Source of the DNA: Alistipes provencensis
GTDB lineage: Bacteria; Bacteroidota; Bacteroidia; Bacteroidales; Rikenellaceae
Reading direction: 5' to 3'
Length of the DNA stretch: 64,000 nucleotides
Assembly (NCBI RefSeq): GCF_900083545.1
Contig: NZ_LT559262.1
Coordinates: 1,216,397-1,280,396 of the forward strand
A program made the position numbers and the translations under genes. Within the stretch, counting starts at the first letter, position 1; the number at the start of each line of letters is the position of its first letter. This document shows, piece by piece, positions 55,591 through 64,000 of the stretch. The notes below the pieces were generated by a model. That model ran no database searches. It saw only the letters and a list, made by a program, of their open reading frames with translations, and was not told the origin of the DNA.

Positions 55591-56457
55591 TTATTTTTTC
55601 TTTTTGCCGAGAATGACCTCGTTGTAGGCCTTTACGACGTTTGCGGGGGTGGCGTTCTCTCCGGCGCGGACCTCGTGCATGAAGACGCCTTCGTAACCCG
55701 ATGCGCGCAGGCGGCGGAGGAAGTCGGTCCAGTCGATGACGCCCTCTCCCGGCAGCCAGTGCCGCTCGTCCTTGCGATCGTAGTCCGATGCGTGGATCGT
55801 GCCGATCCGGTTGCCCACGGTCTCGAAGAAATGGGCGTGCTCCTCCTGAAGCAGATGGTTCGAGTCGAAACAGACCATCACTTCGGGAAAGTCTCCGATC
55901 AGCCGCATGATCTCACCCGAGTCGCATCCCAGACAGGTGCGGGGCAGGTTCTCGATGCAGAGCACCGCGCCGATCCCCTTGGCGGCCAATGCGAGGCGGC
56001 CGATGGAGTTGGCGGAGTTTTGCAGGCGGGTTTCGCGTTCCTCGTCGGTGATCGGCTCCGAACTGGGGTGCAGCACCAGTCGCTGCGGGTGGAAAATCTC
56101 CGCCAGACGGATCATCCGCTCCATCAGCAGGACATTCTCTTCGCGCAGTTGCGGATCGAGTACCGAGATGTCAAGCGTGCGGCTGAAGGGCAGGTGGCAC
56201 GACCAGACGCCGAGTCCCGCTTCGTCGAGCATCGCCTTGACGCGGTAGGCCCGGGTGTAGCACTCGTTTTCGGGGGCGTTGCGCCAGAAATAGTTGAAGA
56301 CGACCTCCACATGGTCGATGCCCGCGGCTTTGATCTGCGCGAGTTTTTCGGGCTCGGGCACCTTTACCATGCCGAGTGATACGCCTATGGGGTATTCGGC
56401 CCGGGCAGCCCCGGCGGCCAGCAGAAAGGCTATCGTTATGAACAGTAGTTTTTTCAT
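55591..56457 (-). CDS. Exported sugar-phosphate-isomerase/epimerase-like TIM barrel
   Basis: This 288-residue protein of the AP-endonuclease-2 fold family has a signal peptide (to about residue 20), which is unusual for the fold. Metal-ligand candidates are Glu in GAVLCIENLPRTC, Asp and His in VCFDSNHLLQEE, His in IGTIHASDYDR, and a final Glu in GVFMHEVRAGE. Relatives act on keto-sugars such as xylose, hydroxypyruvate or inosose. A periplasmic location suggests it acts on free sugars there. It sits 9 bp after the FN3 lipoprotein gene. Confidence 0.85.
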   Translation of the reverse strand: MKKLLFITIAFLLAAGAARAEYPIGVSLGMVKVPEPEKLAQIKAAGIDHVEVVFNYFWRNAPENECYTRAYRVKAMLDEAGLGVWSCHLPFSRTLDISVLDPQLREENVLLMERMIRLAEIFHPQRLVLHPSSEPITDEERETRLQNSANSIGRLALAAKGIGAVLCIENLPRTCLGCDSGEIMRLIGDFPEVMVCFDSNHLLQEEHAHFFETVGNRIGTIHASDYDRKDERHWLPGEGVIDWTDFLRRLRASGYEGVFMHEVRAGENATPANVVKAYNEVILGKKKK

Positions 56458-56466
56458 CGTTTCGTC

Positions 56467-58482
56467 CTATTTTACGCAGCACGATCCGCAGATGTCGCCG
56501 CCGTGGGTACTCCAGCTCGAGGCCCGCTCGCCGCCGACGTACTTGCCGACGAAAATGCCGTTCTTGCTCGATCCGCCGATGAGAGCCGAATAGATGACTC
56601 CGTCGAGGTAGTTGTTGCCGCCCATCTGCTTCTGGTTGTTGTCGCCGCTCTCGTAAGTCCATGAATCGACCACGTTGCCGTTGGCGTCGAAGATGTAGGT
56701 CGTGTTAGAGGTCTGTCCCGAAGTGATGTAGAAGCGGTTTTCGCTGTCGACGCACGGGTGGGCATAGTTGAAGGCGTTGGCGAGGGGGCTGCCGTTGTGG
56801 ACATATTCCCAGTTCACGGCCGAAAGGTCGCCTTTCACGTTGTAGACCGAGCCGTTTTTCGAACCGGCGAAGATGCTTCCGTTGGGGGCCACGACGGGTT
56901 CGTAGACGGTGTTGGGATTGGTCATGGTGGTCAGCAGCGGGGTTTTTGCGGTGTGCGTCGTCAGGTCGACGGCTCCGATGTAACCGTTTTTCGCTCCGAA
57001 ATAGGCCAGCGTCTTGTCGTTGCTGACGGCGAATCCGGTGATATCGGACATCTCGCAGCCCAGTGCCACCTTGGCAATCTGGTCGCCGGTCTCGATATTG
57101 AGGAAATAGGCGCTGGTACCCGCCCCGATCAGCAGTTCGCTGCCGTTGACCAGCAGGCCGCCTCCGGCGGTGCCGGCGGCGAAGCTCCAGATCTTCTGTC
57201 CCGATGCCGCATCTATGGCGAACACGTTACCCAACTTGTCGCAGATGTAGACCACCGTTCCGGCGGCATTGACGGCCGGAGATGCGCTCTGCATCGAACC
57301 GGCTTCGGTGAAGGTCCACTTCAGCTCGCCTTCCTGCGTGACGGCGTAGAATTGCCCGGCGGTTTGCGTACCGTAGTAAATGTCGCCCGTTACGGGGTTT
57401 ACGGTGAGCATGTTGTAACTGCTCGCCTTGGCGGAGGGGACGTAACGCCATTTTTCTTCGCCGGTGGCAAGGTCGAACGCATAGAGTCCGGAGACCTTGT
57501 TGAAGGTGACGATGTAAACCGTCTTTCCGTCGGGCGAGAATACCGGGCAGGAACCTTTGAAACCGTTGTAGTTCGAACCGTCCTGCGCCCAGTCGGTGCT
57601 GTAGATGACGTATTCGCGGATCTCGACCTCGAGGGTCCATGTGCGCAGGTTGCCGTCGATCGTGGCGTTGAGCTTCACGGTCTGTGTGCCCACCGACCCC
57701 AGTCCGTATTTCACGACGGTTCCCTCTTTCACGACGTCGCCCGGGAAGGTCCATTTTATGTCGGTGGCCGTCGGATAGTCTGCGGTGTTGAACGAGAAGG
57801 TGATCGGCTGGTTCTTGGCAGCCTTGTCGCGGTCGAGGATATAGGGAATCGCCAGACTCGGCATTGCCTTGACGCTGGCGGGCTCCGAAGCGCCCTTGGC
57901 ATAGTTGGCCACCAGCGAGAAGTAGTAGTTCTTGTCGTTGACCAGCTCGTCGAGCGTGACGGTCGTTGCGTCCTTGTCGATCGACTCCTGTCGCACGTCG
58001 TCGGGATTGTCCTCGTTGTAATAGGAGAGCGTGTAGGAGAGCACCGTCGTCGTGGGCTTCGACCATGCGAGAGTCACATAGCCATCGCCTGCATCGACCG
58101 TCAGGTCGGTGACCGGGAAACGCGTCGTCGCAGGTTTGCAGACGGCGGTGACGTAGTTCGAGACCAGTTTTCCGTAGACGGCCTGCACATAGAAAGTGTA
58201 TTGCGTGCCGTTGGCGAGCCCGTCCACCGTATAGCTCGTCATGCCGTCCGTGCGCAGGGTGATCGTCTCCGATTCGGCGTTGGTGTAGTAAACGATGAAG
58301 TCCGTCGGGTTCCAGCCTTCGGGCATGGTCCATGCGAGCTGCACCTCCTCGTCGCCCGGCGTGGCCACGAGATCGGTGACCTGATGGCGTGCCGCTCCGG
58401 TTTCGGGGATGTCTTCACTCCAGCATGCCGTGAGGCAGGAGGCGATGAACGATATCAGCAAAAGGTTGATTATCTTTTTCAT
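56467..58482 (-). CDS. Surface lipoprotein with two FN3 domains, a PKD-like domain and a PQQ-type propeller
   Basis: This 671-residue protein has lipobox Cys20 (SCLTACWSED). It has two fibronectin type III domains (about 34-115: VTDLVATPGDEEVQLAW; about 122-210: VTDLTVDAGDGYVTLAW). A PKD-like segment (about 215-292) is followed by PQQ-like propeller repeats (FSPDGKTVYIVTFNKVSGLYAFDLATGEEKWRY, VNAAGTVVYICDKLGNVFAIDAASGQKIWSF). The C-terminus GGDICGSCCVK carries three Cys. The build matches glycan-binding proteins of SusD-linked operons. No enzyme residues are seen. Confidence 0.85.
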   Translation of the reverse strand: MKKIINLLLISFIASCLTACWSEDIPETGAARHQVTDLVATPGDEEVQLAWTMPEGWNPTDFIVYYTNAESETITLRTDGMTSYTVDGLANGTQYTFYVQAVYGKLVSNYVTAVCKPATTRFPVTDLTVDAGDGYVTLAWSKPTTTVLSYTLSYYNEDNPDDVRQESIDKDATTVTLDELVNDKNYYFSLVANYAKGASEPASVKAMPSLAIPYILDRDKAAKNQPITFSFNTADYPTATDIKWTFPGDVVKEGTVVKYGLGSVGTQTVKLNATIDGNLRTWTLEVEIREYVIYSTDWAQDGSNYNGFKGSCPVFSPDGKTVYIVTFNKVSGLYAFDLATGEEKWRYVPSAKASSYNMLTVNPVTGDIYYGTQTAGQFYAVTQEGELKWTFTEAGSMQSASPAVNAAGTVVYICDKLGNVFAIDAASGQKIWSFAAGTAGGGLLVNGSELLIGAGTSAYFLNIETGDQIAKVALGCEMSDITGFAVSNDKTLAYFGAKNGYIGAVDLTTHTAKTPLLTTMTNPNTVYEPVVAPNGSIFAGSKNGSVYNVKGDLSAVNWEYVHNGSPLANAFNYAHPCVDSENRFYITSGQTSNTTYIFDANGNVVDSWTYESGDNNQKQMGGNNYLDGVIYSALIGGSSKNGIFVGKYVGGERASSWSTHGGDICGSCCVK

Positions 58483-58507
58483 GCTTGTTCTGACTTAAAG
58501 TGTTGGA

Positions 58508-59905
58508 TTAATTAAAACCGGGATTCTGCCACAGAATCGACGGGTTGTTGACGATCTCGATCTGGTCCTGCGGGATCGGGAAGATCAGGTTGTGCGAATC
58601 GAGCGAGTAGCCCAGTCCGCGGAAATAGTCGACGGCCAGTCCCAGCCGCACGAGGTCGAACCAGCGGTGGCCTTCGAGGGCGAACTCCCGGCCCCGTTCG
58701 GCGGCCAGTTCGCTGCGGAATTCCGCAAGGCTCTTGACCTCGTCGGTCGTCAGCTCGTCCAGCCCGGCCCGTGTGCGGGTCTTGTTGAGCCACGTCAGCG
58801 CATCGCCCAGACTGCCGCCCGATTCGGCCAGCGCCTCGGCGTACATCAGTACCACGTCGGCATAGCGCAGGTGCGGAAAGTCGTTGCCCACTTGCGTCGT
58901 GTAGGTCGCGTCGTAGGTGTCGTACCACTTGGTCATGGCGAAGAGGTTGCTCGAAATTTTGGTATAGGTACCGATCAGCGCCAGCCGGTTGTCCCCGTCG
59001 CCGTAGATCGCCTTGAACTCGGGGGTCGGGTTCCGGATATCGGCCATTACGTCGGTGTTGGCGCTGTACCAGTAGCCGTGGCCGTTGTCGTTGGTCTTGT
59101 TGTAGTAGAGTGCGAAGATGATCTCCTTGTTCATCTTGTTGCCCACGTCGAAGGCTTTTTTCGTCGTGGATTCCAGCCCGTAAGCCGTGTTTTTCATCGC
59201 CTCTTCCAGAGCCGTTTTGGCTTCGGCGGGCTTTCCGAACGTGAGGTAGACCTTCGCCAGCAGCGTGTAGGCCGCGATGTTCGCCACGCGGGCCTTCTCG
59301 GCGCCGGGCGTCGACGGCAGCAGTCGGGCGGCTTCGGCGAGGTCTTCGGTCAGCAGGGTGTACATCTCCTCTTCCGTACAGCGGGGGATGAGCTTGGCGG
59401 CCGCCGGGGCCACTACGGTGCGGGTGATGGGAACCACTCCGAAAACCCGGTAGAGGTTGAAATACCACCACGACCGCATGAAGAGACATTCGCCGCGGTA
59501 TTTGTCGTAGTTGGCGATCTTCGCCCCGGCCATGTGGTCGAGTACGTCGTTGCAGCGGTAGATGCCGTTGTACCAAGCGTTCCAGATGTCGCTCAGGATG
59601 CCGTTGCTCGGCGTCTCGGCGAAGTGGTCGATGTCGTAACGGTCCTGTGTCGACACGGCCATCGATTCGAGGACGTTCTCGTCGCTGCGGTAGCCGATTT
59701 CCGTGAGGTGGAAGCTCATCTGTGTCTTGAGTTTGGCATAGCACGACACGACGCCCTGATTGAAATCGTCGTCGGTCTTGTAGAAATTGCCCTCGGTGAT
59801 GTTGTTGCTCGGGTACTGTTCGAAGAACCCTTCGCCGCACGAGCTCAGGCCCAGTGCGAGGAGACCCGGGAGAAGAAAATATTTCAGTTTCATGGTCATC
59901 GTCAT
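58508..59905 (-). CDS. SusD/RagB-family lipoprotein of the third locus
   Basis: This 465-residue protein has a lipobox near Cys23 (LGLSSCGEGFFEQYP). SusD signatures include YRGECLFMRSWWYFNLYRVFGVVPI (about 130-154) and LRYADVVLMYAEALAE (about 348-363). The C-terminal LAAERGREFALEGHRWFDLVRLG and final NNPSILWQNPGF complete the family pattern. It lies 7 bp after the SusC gene. It caps the SusC barrel at the surface. Confidence 0.96.
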   Translation of the reverse strand: MTMTMKLKYFLLPGLLALGLSSCGEGFFEQYPSNNITEGNFYKTDDDFNQGVVSCYAKLKTQMSFHLTEIGYRSDENVLESMAVSTQDRYDIDHFAETPSNGILSDIWNAWYNGIYRCNDVLDHMAGAKIANYDKYRGECLFMRSWWYFNLYRVFGVVPITRTVVAPAAAKLIPRCTEEEMYTLLTEDLAEAARLLPSTPGAEKARVANIAAYTLLAKVYLTFGKPAEAKTALEEAMKNTAYGLESTTKKAFDVGNKMNKEIIFALYYNKTNDNGHGYWYSANTDVMADIRNPTPEFKAIYGDGDNRLALIGTYTKISSNLFAMTKWYDTYDATYTTQVGNDFPHLRYADVVLMYAEALAESGGSLGDALTWLNKTRTRAGLDELTTDEVKSLAEFRSELAAERGREFALEGHRWFDLVRLGLAVDYFRGLGYSLDSHNLIFPIPQDQIEIVNNPSILWQNPGFN

Positions 59906-59912
59906 TTTTTGA

Positions 59913-62900
59913 TTACAGGTTGAAGTTCACACCGACGCTGAACGTGCGCGACAGCGGGTAGGAGCAGTAGTCTTCGCCCGGGCGCAGGGCGTCCGTCGAA
60001 CGTTTGTTGACCTCGGGGTTGTAGCCCGAATAGTCGGTCCATGTGAAGAGGTTCGACCCCTGTACATAGATGCGCAGCTTCGAGATGCCGGCCTTGCGGG
60101 TCCAGCGGTCGGGGAAGGTGTAGCCCAGCGAAAGGTTCTGCAGGCGCAGGTAGGAGCCGTCCTCGAGGTGGAACGTCGAGGTGCAGGCGCCGTTGTTGCC
60201 GCTCGATTTACGGGTCGCGCGGTTCAGTTCGCCGTAGGGATAGCGCTGCAGGGACTCCTTCATCATGTTCGACGAAGCCTCCATGTTGAGCAGGTAGCGG
60301 CGTTCGAGGTTGAGTATCTCGTTGCCGTAGACACCTTGGAAGTTGGCGGCCAGATCGAATCCCTTGTAGGAGAGGTTGACCGAAAAGCCGTAGTAGAAGT
60401 CGGGCATGTAGTTGCCCACGATCACCCGGTCGGCGTCTTTCTCAAGAATGCCGTTCCCGTTGGCGTCGACGAAGCGGAAGTCGCCGACCTGCGTGGTGTC
60501 GAAATGGGGGTAGGAGTTCAGCTCCTCTTGGTTATGGAAGATGCCGTCCTGTACGAGCAGGTAGTAGCAGCCGACGGGCTGGCCGACGCGCGTGAGGTAG
60601 TAGCCGCCCGCATAGGAGGACTCCTTGATGATGTCGGCGTTCTCGTCGCCGAGGCTCAGCACCTTGTTGCGGTTGAGCGACCAGTTGGCCGCGAAGGCGT
60701 AGGAGAAGTCGCCGAAGCTGCGCCGCGAGGTGAGCGCCAGCTCGATACCCCGGTTTTGCATCGAGCCGATGTTGACATTCGACGAGGTGAGTCCCGACAC
60801 CGACGAAACCGGAACGTCGAAGAGCATGTCGGTGGTCTTCGAATAGTAATAGTCGGCGGTGAATCCGAGGGTGCCGCGCCAAAGGCTGACGTCGAGGCCG
60901 ATGTTGTACTGCGTGTTCTTCTCCCAGCCCAAGTCGTTGTTGGCGATCTGCGAGGGATAGACCTGCGAGGTGAGTCCGTTGCCGAGGTCGATGTTCGTCG
61001 TGCCGTAGAGCGCCAGATATTCCGAGTTGCCGATCTGGGCGTTGCCGGTCTGGCCTACGCTGGCGCGGATTTTCAGGTCGTCGAGCCATTTTACGTTGCG
61101 CAGGAAACGCTCGTCGCTCATGCGCCAGCCTACCGAGGCCGCGGGGAAATAACCCCACCGGGTATTGGGGGCGAAGCGCGACGAGCCGTCGCCGCGGATC
61201 GACGCCGAAACCATGTAACGGCCCTTGTAGGAGTATTGAGCACGCACGAGCCACGAGGCGAACGTGTAGGCGTACTTGTTGTTGTAGGTGTTGTCCAGAT
61301 CGAGGGTCTTGCCCTTGGTGGTGCGGATCTTGTCGTCGCCGGCCGTGCCGGTGCCCACGATCTGCGAGGTCTGGATGCTCTGTTTCTCGGCTTCGTAGAC
61401 CGCCACGGCATTGACCGAGTGGTCGCCGAAGGTGCGGTTGAAGGAGAGCTGGTTGGAGAGCGTCCAGTGGAAATAGGAGTTCATGTTGTTCTGCGCCTTG
61501 GGGTCCGACGGGGCGTCGATGTATTTCATGCCCCGCAGCGGGATATACGACGGGCGGTAGTAGTTGCGGATGTAGGAGTAGTAGTCGCCGCCGGCGGTGA
61601 ATTTGTATTCCAGCCCTTTGATGAACTCGTAGGAGACATAGGCGTTGCCCAGAATGTTGATCTTCTCGCGTACGTCGTCGATCTCGAGTGCCAGCGCCAC
61701 GGGATTGAGCACCTCGTTCACCTGCGTATCCCATGTGTTGGCCCGCAGGAATCCGTTTACATCCCAGTTGTAGGAGCCGTCGGCGTTGTAGACCGGGAAG
61801 ACCGGGGGTGCCATCAGCGCCGAGGCGATCACGCCGTCGCCGTTGTACTGCGTGTCGGAGGAGATGTAGTTGGTCTTCGAGTAGGAGGGTGAGAAGCTGA
61901 CGCCGTATTTCAGCCGGTTGCGCTTGCCGTCGATGTTGGCCCGCAGGCTGTAGCGTTCGAAGTCCGAGCCGATGATCGTACCCTCGCGGTAGAGGTAGTT
62001 GGCGCCGATGTAGTAACCCAGCGTCTTGGTGCGCCCCGATACCGATACGGAGTGCTTGTGCGACAGCGCCGTGCGGAAGATGGCGTCCTGCCAGTCGGTG
62101 TCGGTCATGGTGCCGGTCTTGTCCTGCAGGTAGGCCGTGATGAGCGGGTCGACGCGGTGGTAGGTCTCGGGTCGGCTTTCGTAAGGATCGTCGATCGAAC
62201 CCGTCGGGACGCTGAACAGGTAGGAGCCGTCGCGGGCCTCCTTGTACAATTGGGCGAACTCATAGGCGTTGAGCATGTCGATCGTTTTCGAAACGTTCGA
62301 GACGCTGAACTGGCCGTCGTAGCTTACGACGGGGCGTTCTCCTTGACCGCGCTTGGTGGTGATGAGGATGACGCCGCACGAGCCGCGCGAACCGTAGATC
62401 GCCGCGGCCGAAGCGTCCTTGAGCACTTCGAGGCTCTCGATGTCGCTGCTTTCGAGGTTCGAGAAGGCGCGGGCGTCGCACGGGACGCCGTCGATGACGT
62501 AGAGCGGGTCGTTGCCCGAGGTCGCCGACTGGATGCCGCGGATGCGGATCGAGACGTTGCCGTCGGGCTGTCCGCCCAGCGTGAGTACCTGCACGCCCGG
62601 CATCTTGGCCGCCATGGCGTCGCGGAAGTCGGCCGTCGGCATGCCGGCGAAATCCTCGGCCTTGATGGACGAGATGGCCGTCGTCACGTCGCGTTTGTTC
62701 TGGACGCCGTAACCTACGACCACCACGTTGTCCATGGCGATCGCCTCGCTTTTCAGCGTGACGTCGGCCTCGGTCTGTCCGTCGGAGAGCGCCACCTCGA
62801 CCTTGTTGTAGCCGATGAGCGAGAAGACGAGCACGGCATCGGCCTGCCGGATGTCGATCGCGTATTCGCCGGCGGCGTTGGTCGCCGTGCCGGTCGTGGT

Positions 62901-63332
62901 ACCCTTGAGGATGACGGTGGCGCCGATGACGGGTGCTCCGCTCTCGTCGGTTACGAGACCCCTGACCGTGCGGCCGGCGTCAGCAGGTTTGCGGGTCTGA
63001 AATTCCCCCCCCCGTTTGGCTGTGAGGACAATTTTCAGGCCCTTAACTTCCATGTTCACATTGGGAAGCACCTCGGCGATGATCGAGGCGATGCTGCGGT
63101 TGACAGCTTTTACCGACACCCGTTTGTCGGGGTTGATGTCGGCGTCGACATAGGCGAACGTGTATTGGCTGTTGGCTTCGATGCGCTGCAACAGCTCCTT
63201 GATGGTAACGTCCTTCGCGTCGACGGTGACGGTCGGCACCTGAGCCGAAGCCGTGGCGGCCGACACCGCGCAGAGGAGAATCGCCAGAAGCAGATGCCGG
63301 CAGATCCTTTTCAAAACGTTGAGTTCATTCAT
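59913..63332 (-). CDS. SusC-family TonB-dependent transporter with N-terminal STN signalling domain
   Basis: This 1139-residue protein has a signal peptide (to about 30) and an STN domain (about 33-105: VTIKELLQRIEANSQYTFAYVD, SIASIIAEVLPNVNMEVKGLKIVL). A carboxypeptidase-D-like domain follows (RGLVTDESGAPVIGATVIL), then a plug (DNVVVVGYGVQNKRDVTTAISS, DASAAAIYGSRGSCGVILI) and a barrel ending FSVGVNFNL. The STN domain contacts a FecR-type anti-sigma factor, and such a gene lies directly upstream (101 bp). This gives substrate-triggered ECF-sigma control. The linker between STN and the next domain contains a run of nine G (codons 107-110). Confidence 0.96.
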   Translation of the reverse strand: MNELNVLKRICRHLLLAILLCAVSAATASAQVPTVTVDAKDVTIKELLQRIEANSQYTFAYVDADINPDKRVSVKAVNRSIASIIAEVLPNVNMEVKGLKIVLTAKRGGEFQTRKPADAGRTVRGLVTDESGAPVIGATVILKGTTTGTATNAAGEYAIDIRQADAVLVFSLIGYNKVEVALSDGQTEADVTLKSEAIAMDNVVVVGYGVQNKRDVTTAISSIKAEDFAGMPTADFRDAMAAKMPGVQVLTLGGQPDGNVSIRIRGIQSATSGNDPLYVIDGVPCDARAFSNLESSDIESLEVLKDASAAAIYGSRGSCGVILITTKRGQGERPVVSYDGQFSVSNVSKTIDMLNAYEFAQLYKEARDGSYLFSVPTGSIDDPYESRPETYHRVDPLITAYLQDKTGTMTDTDWQDAIFRTALSHKHSVSVSGRTKTLGYYIGANYLYREGTIIGSDFERYSLRANIDGKRNRLKYGVSFSPSYSKTNYISSDTQYNGDGVIASALMAPPVFPVYNADGSYNWDVNGFLRANTWDTQVNEVLNPVALALEIDDVREKINILGNAYVSYEFIKGLEYKFTAGGDYYSYIRNYYRPSYIPLRGMKYIDAPSDPKAQNNMNSYFHWTLSNQLSFNRTFGDHSVNAVAVYEAEKQSIQTSQIVGTGTAGDDKIRTTKGKTLDLDNTYNNKYAYTFASWLVRAQYSYKGRYMVSASIRGDGSSRFAPNTRWGYFPAASVGWRMSDERFLRNVKWLDDLKIRASVGQTGNAQIGNSEYLALYGTTNIDLGNGLTSQVYPSQIANNDLGWEKNTQYNIGLDVSLWRGTLGFTADYYYSKTTDMLFDVPVSSVSGLTSSNVNIGSMQNRGIELALTSRRSFGDFSYAFAANWSLNRNKVLSLGDENADIIKESSYAGGYYLTRVGQPVGCYYLLVQDGIFHNQEELNSYPHFDTTQVGDFRFVDANGNGILEKDADRVIVGNYMPDFYYGFSVNLSYKGFDLAANFQGVYGNEILNLERRYLLNMEASSNMMKESLQRYPYGELNRATRKSSGNNGACTSTFHLEDGSYLRLQNLSLGYTFPDRWTRKAGISKLRIYVQGSNLFTWTDYSGYNPEVNKRSTDALRPGEDYCSYPLSRTFSVGVNFNL
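63005..63013 (-). repeat. G9 homopolymer in the coding strand of the STN-type SusC gene
   Basis: Nine C on the given strand are read as CGG-GGG-GGG-GAA (Arg107-Gly-Gly-Glu). A one-base change would leave only the signal peptide and STN domain. In this sequence the frame is intact. Confidence 0.85.
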
Positions 63333-63433
63333 AATAGTTTCGGTTTGTGTTTGGTTCGATTTTTCAAATGGAGGGTATGCCGGAGCCTCTCTTTACGGAA
63401 GACGCCGGAAGTAACTCGTTATGTTACCGTGTT

Positions 63434-64000
63434 TTATCTCTTCATGATCAGTACGCGGTTGCCGTCTATGCGATAGCGGATCGACATCAGTGAGGACATT
63501 ACCTCCATGAGGTCTTCCAGCGGCTCGTGGCAGACGACGAGCGACAGCCGTTTTTCAGGCGAGATGTTCGCCGAGAGGGATATTTCGATATTGTACCTTC
63601 GTTCGAGATTCGTGATGATGTCCCGGAGCGGCGTGTTGTCGAAGATCAGACGCGGCGAGAACCACTGGCTGTAGTTCCGGGCGTCGACCTTTTCGACGAA
63701 GGCGCGTTTCGAGCGGCGGTCGAGTGCGAATTTCTCGTCGGGGCGCAGCAGCACGGGCTTGCGGAGGTGTTCGCCGGAGATTTTTACCGAGCCGGTCTTG
63801 AGCACGACCTCCTCGCTCGATCCGAACGAATAGCTCATGGCGTCGAACGAGGTGCCGAGCACTTCGACCTTGAGGTCGTTCATGCTGACGCGGAACGGCC
63901 GCAATGAGTCTTTCCGGACTTCGAAGAACGCCTCGCCCGAGAGGGCCACGTCACGCGTTTTGCCCGAGAATTCCGCATTGTATTTCAACTGGCTTTCGCC
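63434..64000 (-). CDS. FecR-type anti-sigma factor, C-terminal part, cut off by the window edge
   Basis: The frame is open from base 64000 (GESQLKYNAEFSG...) to the stop at 63434, giving 188 residues, so its start lies outside. It contains the end of the FecR domain (VALSGEAFFEVRKDSLRPFRV, VLGTSFDAMSY, VLKTGSVKI) and the DUF4974 domain (LIFDNTPLRDIITNLERRYNIEI, LSLVVCHEPLEDLMEVM). Such proteins sit in the inner membrane, hold an ECF sigma factor, and release it when the STN domain of SusC signals. The sigma gene should lie just beyond the right edge. Confidence 0.93.
   Translation of the reverse strand, partial: GESQLKYNAEFSGKTRDVALSGEAFFEVRKDSLRPFRVSMNDLKVEVLGTSFDAMSYSFGSSEEVVLKTGSVKISGEHLRKPVLLRPDEKFALDRRSKRAFVEKVDARNYSQWFSPRLIFDNTPLRDIITNLERRYNIEISLSANISPEKRLSLVVCHEPLEDLMEVMSSLMSIRYRIDGNRVLIMKR

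Overview
The window is one GC-rich (roughly 60 %) stretch of a Bacteroidota chromosome. Four things point there: three SusC/SusD pairs, promoter elements of the TTTG / TAnnTTTG type, surface-lipoprotein signals (Cys followed by acidic residues), and an Ser-type sulfatase. The high GC content together with this gene complement suggests Alistipes or a close relative in the Rikenellaceae. That genus call is an inference from general knowledge, not a database match. I see no tRNA, rRNA, CRISPR array, insertion sequence or phage gene, and no gene-free stretch longer than 300 bp.

Left part (1-16408) is a carbohydrate-use locus around a LacI-type repressor. Nine genes run leftwards from 13516 and past the left edge: repressor, FG-GAP propeller protein, alpha/beta-hydrolase, DapA-type aldolase, sodium/solute symporter, sulfatase, L-fucose/D-arabinose isomerase, SusC and SusD (cut off). 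Two genes run rightwards: a sugar-processing protein of unknown function and an AraB-type ribulokinase. The divergent control region is compact: both promoters share one palindromic -7 element next to a perfect 16-bp LacI-type operator, and a second, near-matching operator lies behind the repressor gene. FucI plus an AraB-type kinase, with no FucA aldolase visible, reads best as D-arabinose to D-ribulose to D-ribulose 5-phosphate.

Middle part (16464-31162) is mostly housekeeping: queD and polA behind a duplicated promoter, a TonB-type outer-membrane protein, a nitroreductase, and a HAD phosphatase / membrane protein / degenerate ABC ATPase / rdgB / Gfo-Idh-MocA run. After these come folE with a probable leaderless start, a soluble hybrid histidine kinase, and a secreted protein of unknown function.

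A second polysaccharide utilisation locus (31174-46808) has a membrane-spanning propeller/HTH regulator divergent from SusC, SusD, two surface lipoproteins, GH128, GH2 and GH5, closed by a strong terminator. GH128 points to beta-1,3-glucan. Then come a DUF4136 lipoprotein with a small beta-barrel, a methyltransferase, an aldo/keto reductase, and an operon of glycerophosphodiesterase, OPA-family transporter and SGNH hydrolase. The right part (53878-64000) is a third SusC/SusD locus read leftwards. It is controlled by a FecR-type anti-sigma factor (cut off) and a SusC carrying the STN signalling domain. It carries two propeller lipoproteins and an exported sugar-isomerase-like TIM barrel, but no recognisable glycoside hydrolase in view.

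Across all three carbohydrate loci, one gene each contains an uninterrupted run of nine G on its coding strand (12259-12267, 32352-32360, 63005-63013). These are candidates for slipped-strand phase variation.
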